Assembly (NCBI GenBank): GCA_002431545.1
Contig: DJFY01000120.1
Span: forward strand, 1-5,715
From: Cellvibrionales bacterium UBA5860
GTDB lineage: Bacteria > Pseudomonadota > Gammaproteobacteria > Pseudomonadales > Porticoccaceae
DNA: 5,715 nt
Direction: 5' to 3'
Part shown: positions 5,308 to 5,715 of the stretch, in pieces
Position numbering within the stretch: the first letter of the stretch is position 1
Layout of the letters: each line of letters begins with the position of its first letter
Position numbers and translations under genes: made by a program
Notes under the pieces: generated by a model
The model's input: the letters and a program-made list of their open reading frames with translations, nothing else
Told to the model about the DNA's origin: nothing
The model's database searches: none

Positions 5308-5715
5308 ATGACTGTTTCCACAAGCTGGTGGCACAACGACCGCGGTGGACGCTGGTTACTGACTGCAATCGTCGCGGTGTTGATCGTGGTTCCGATACTG
5401 AACCTGGCGGTGCCGGAAAGCTCGCCCTTGCACCTGTCTAGCTACTGGGTTTCCCTGTTGGGGAAATATCTGTGTTACGCGCTGTTGGCGCTGGCCGTCG
5501 ATTTGATCTGGGGTTACGCGGGTATCCTCAGCCTCGGCCACGGCGCTTTCTTTGCGCTCGGCGGCTACGCGATGGGCATGTACATGATGCGCCAGATTGG
5601 TGATCGCGGTGTCTACGGGAATCCCGATCTGCCCGACTTTATGGTTTTCCTGAACTGGACCGAGTTGCCCTGGTATTGGTACGGCTTCGATAGTTTTTTC
5701 TTTGCCGGTCTGATG
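5308..5715 (+). CDS. urtC: Urea ABC transporter permease UrtC, 3'-truncated by the window edge
   Basis: UrtC is the second inner-membrane permease subunit of the urea importer, of the LivM type, and pairs with UrtB. The window holds the first 136 residues; UrtC proteins are usually about 350-390 residues. A short charged N-terminus (WWHNDRGGR) precedes a first membrane helix (about 16-35). A second hydrophobic segment (about 50-68) leads into the diagnostic WGYAGILSLGHGAFFALGGYAMGMYMM (68-94), in which the SLGHGAFFALGGY core is typical of LivM/UrtC. A polar and aromatic-rich stretch follows (GNPDLPDFMVFLNWTELPWYWYGF, 104-127), characteristic of UrtC rather than LivM, and the next helix begins as the window ends. 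The start at 5308 has a good ribosome site and gives a 3-bp gap to urtB. ATPase genes urtD and urtE presumably follow outside the window. Confidence 0.95.
   Translation, partial: MTVSTSWWHNDRGGRWLLTAIVAVLIVVPILNLAVPESSPLHLSSYWVSLLGKYLCYALLALAVDLIWGYAGILSLGHGAFFALGGYAMGMYMMRQIGDRGVYGNPDLPDFMVFLNWTELPWYWYGFDSFFFAGLM

Overview
The window carries the end of a urease accessory-gene cluster followed by the start of a urea ABC-transporter operon, all on the + strand: ureE (5' end missing), ureF, ureG, then urtA, urtB and urtC (3' end missing). Protein sequences, Sec-type envelope proteins and moderately GC-rich DNA fit a proteobacterium. The ureEFG-urtABC arrangement and the sigma-54 type promoter suggest a gammaproteobacterium, possibly marine, but this is inference and I cannot name a genus.

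Layout: 1-415 is the UreE C-terminal part, with metal-binding histidines and a short His-rich tail. 408-1100 is ureF, overlapping ureE by 8 bp. 1101-1236 is an unusual 136-bp spacer with degenerate direct repeats (steps of 32 and 64 bp) and a hairpin. 1237-1872 is ureG, with a complete GTPase motif set. 1873-2245 is a 373-bp non-coding region holding a near-consensus sigma-54 (-24/-12) promoter at 2130-2145, which should start a leader of about 90 nt containing a GNRA-capped hairpin. 2246-3565 is urtA. 3592-3634 is a strong intrinsic terminator or attenuator. 3670-5304 is urtB, a long form with a secreted alpha-helical (HEAT-like) N-terminal domain fused to the permease. 5308-5715 is the start of urtC.

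How the genes work together: UrtA captures urea in the periplasm, UrtB and UrtC form the membrane channel, and the ATPases UrtD and UrtE presumably follow beyond the window. Cytoplasmic urease (structural genes presumably upstream) hydrolyses urea to ammonia, after UreE, UreF and UreG (with UreD) deliver nickel to it. The sigma-54 promoter places the uptake half under probable nitrogen-limitation (NtrC) control. The hairpin after urtA probably raises the binding protein level relative to the permeases.

This is a known, well-characterised type of system. I found no novel enzyme or defence system. The points most worth checking are regulatory: the sigma-54 promoter, the urtA-urtB attenuator and the ureF-ureG repeat spacer.
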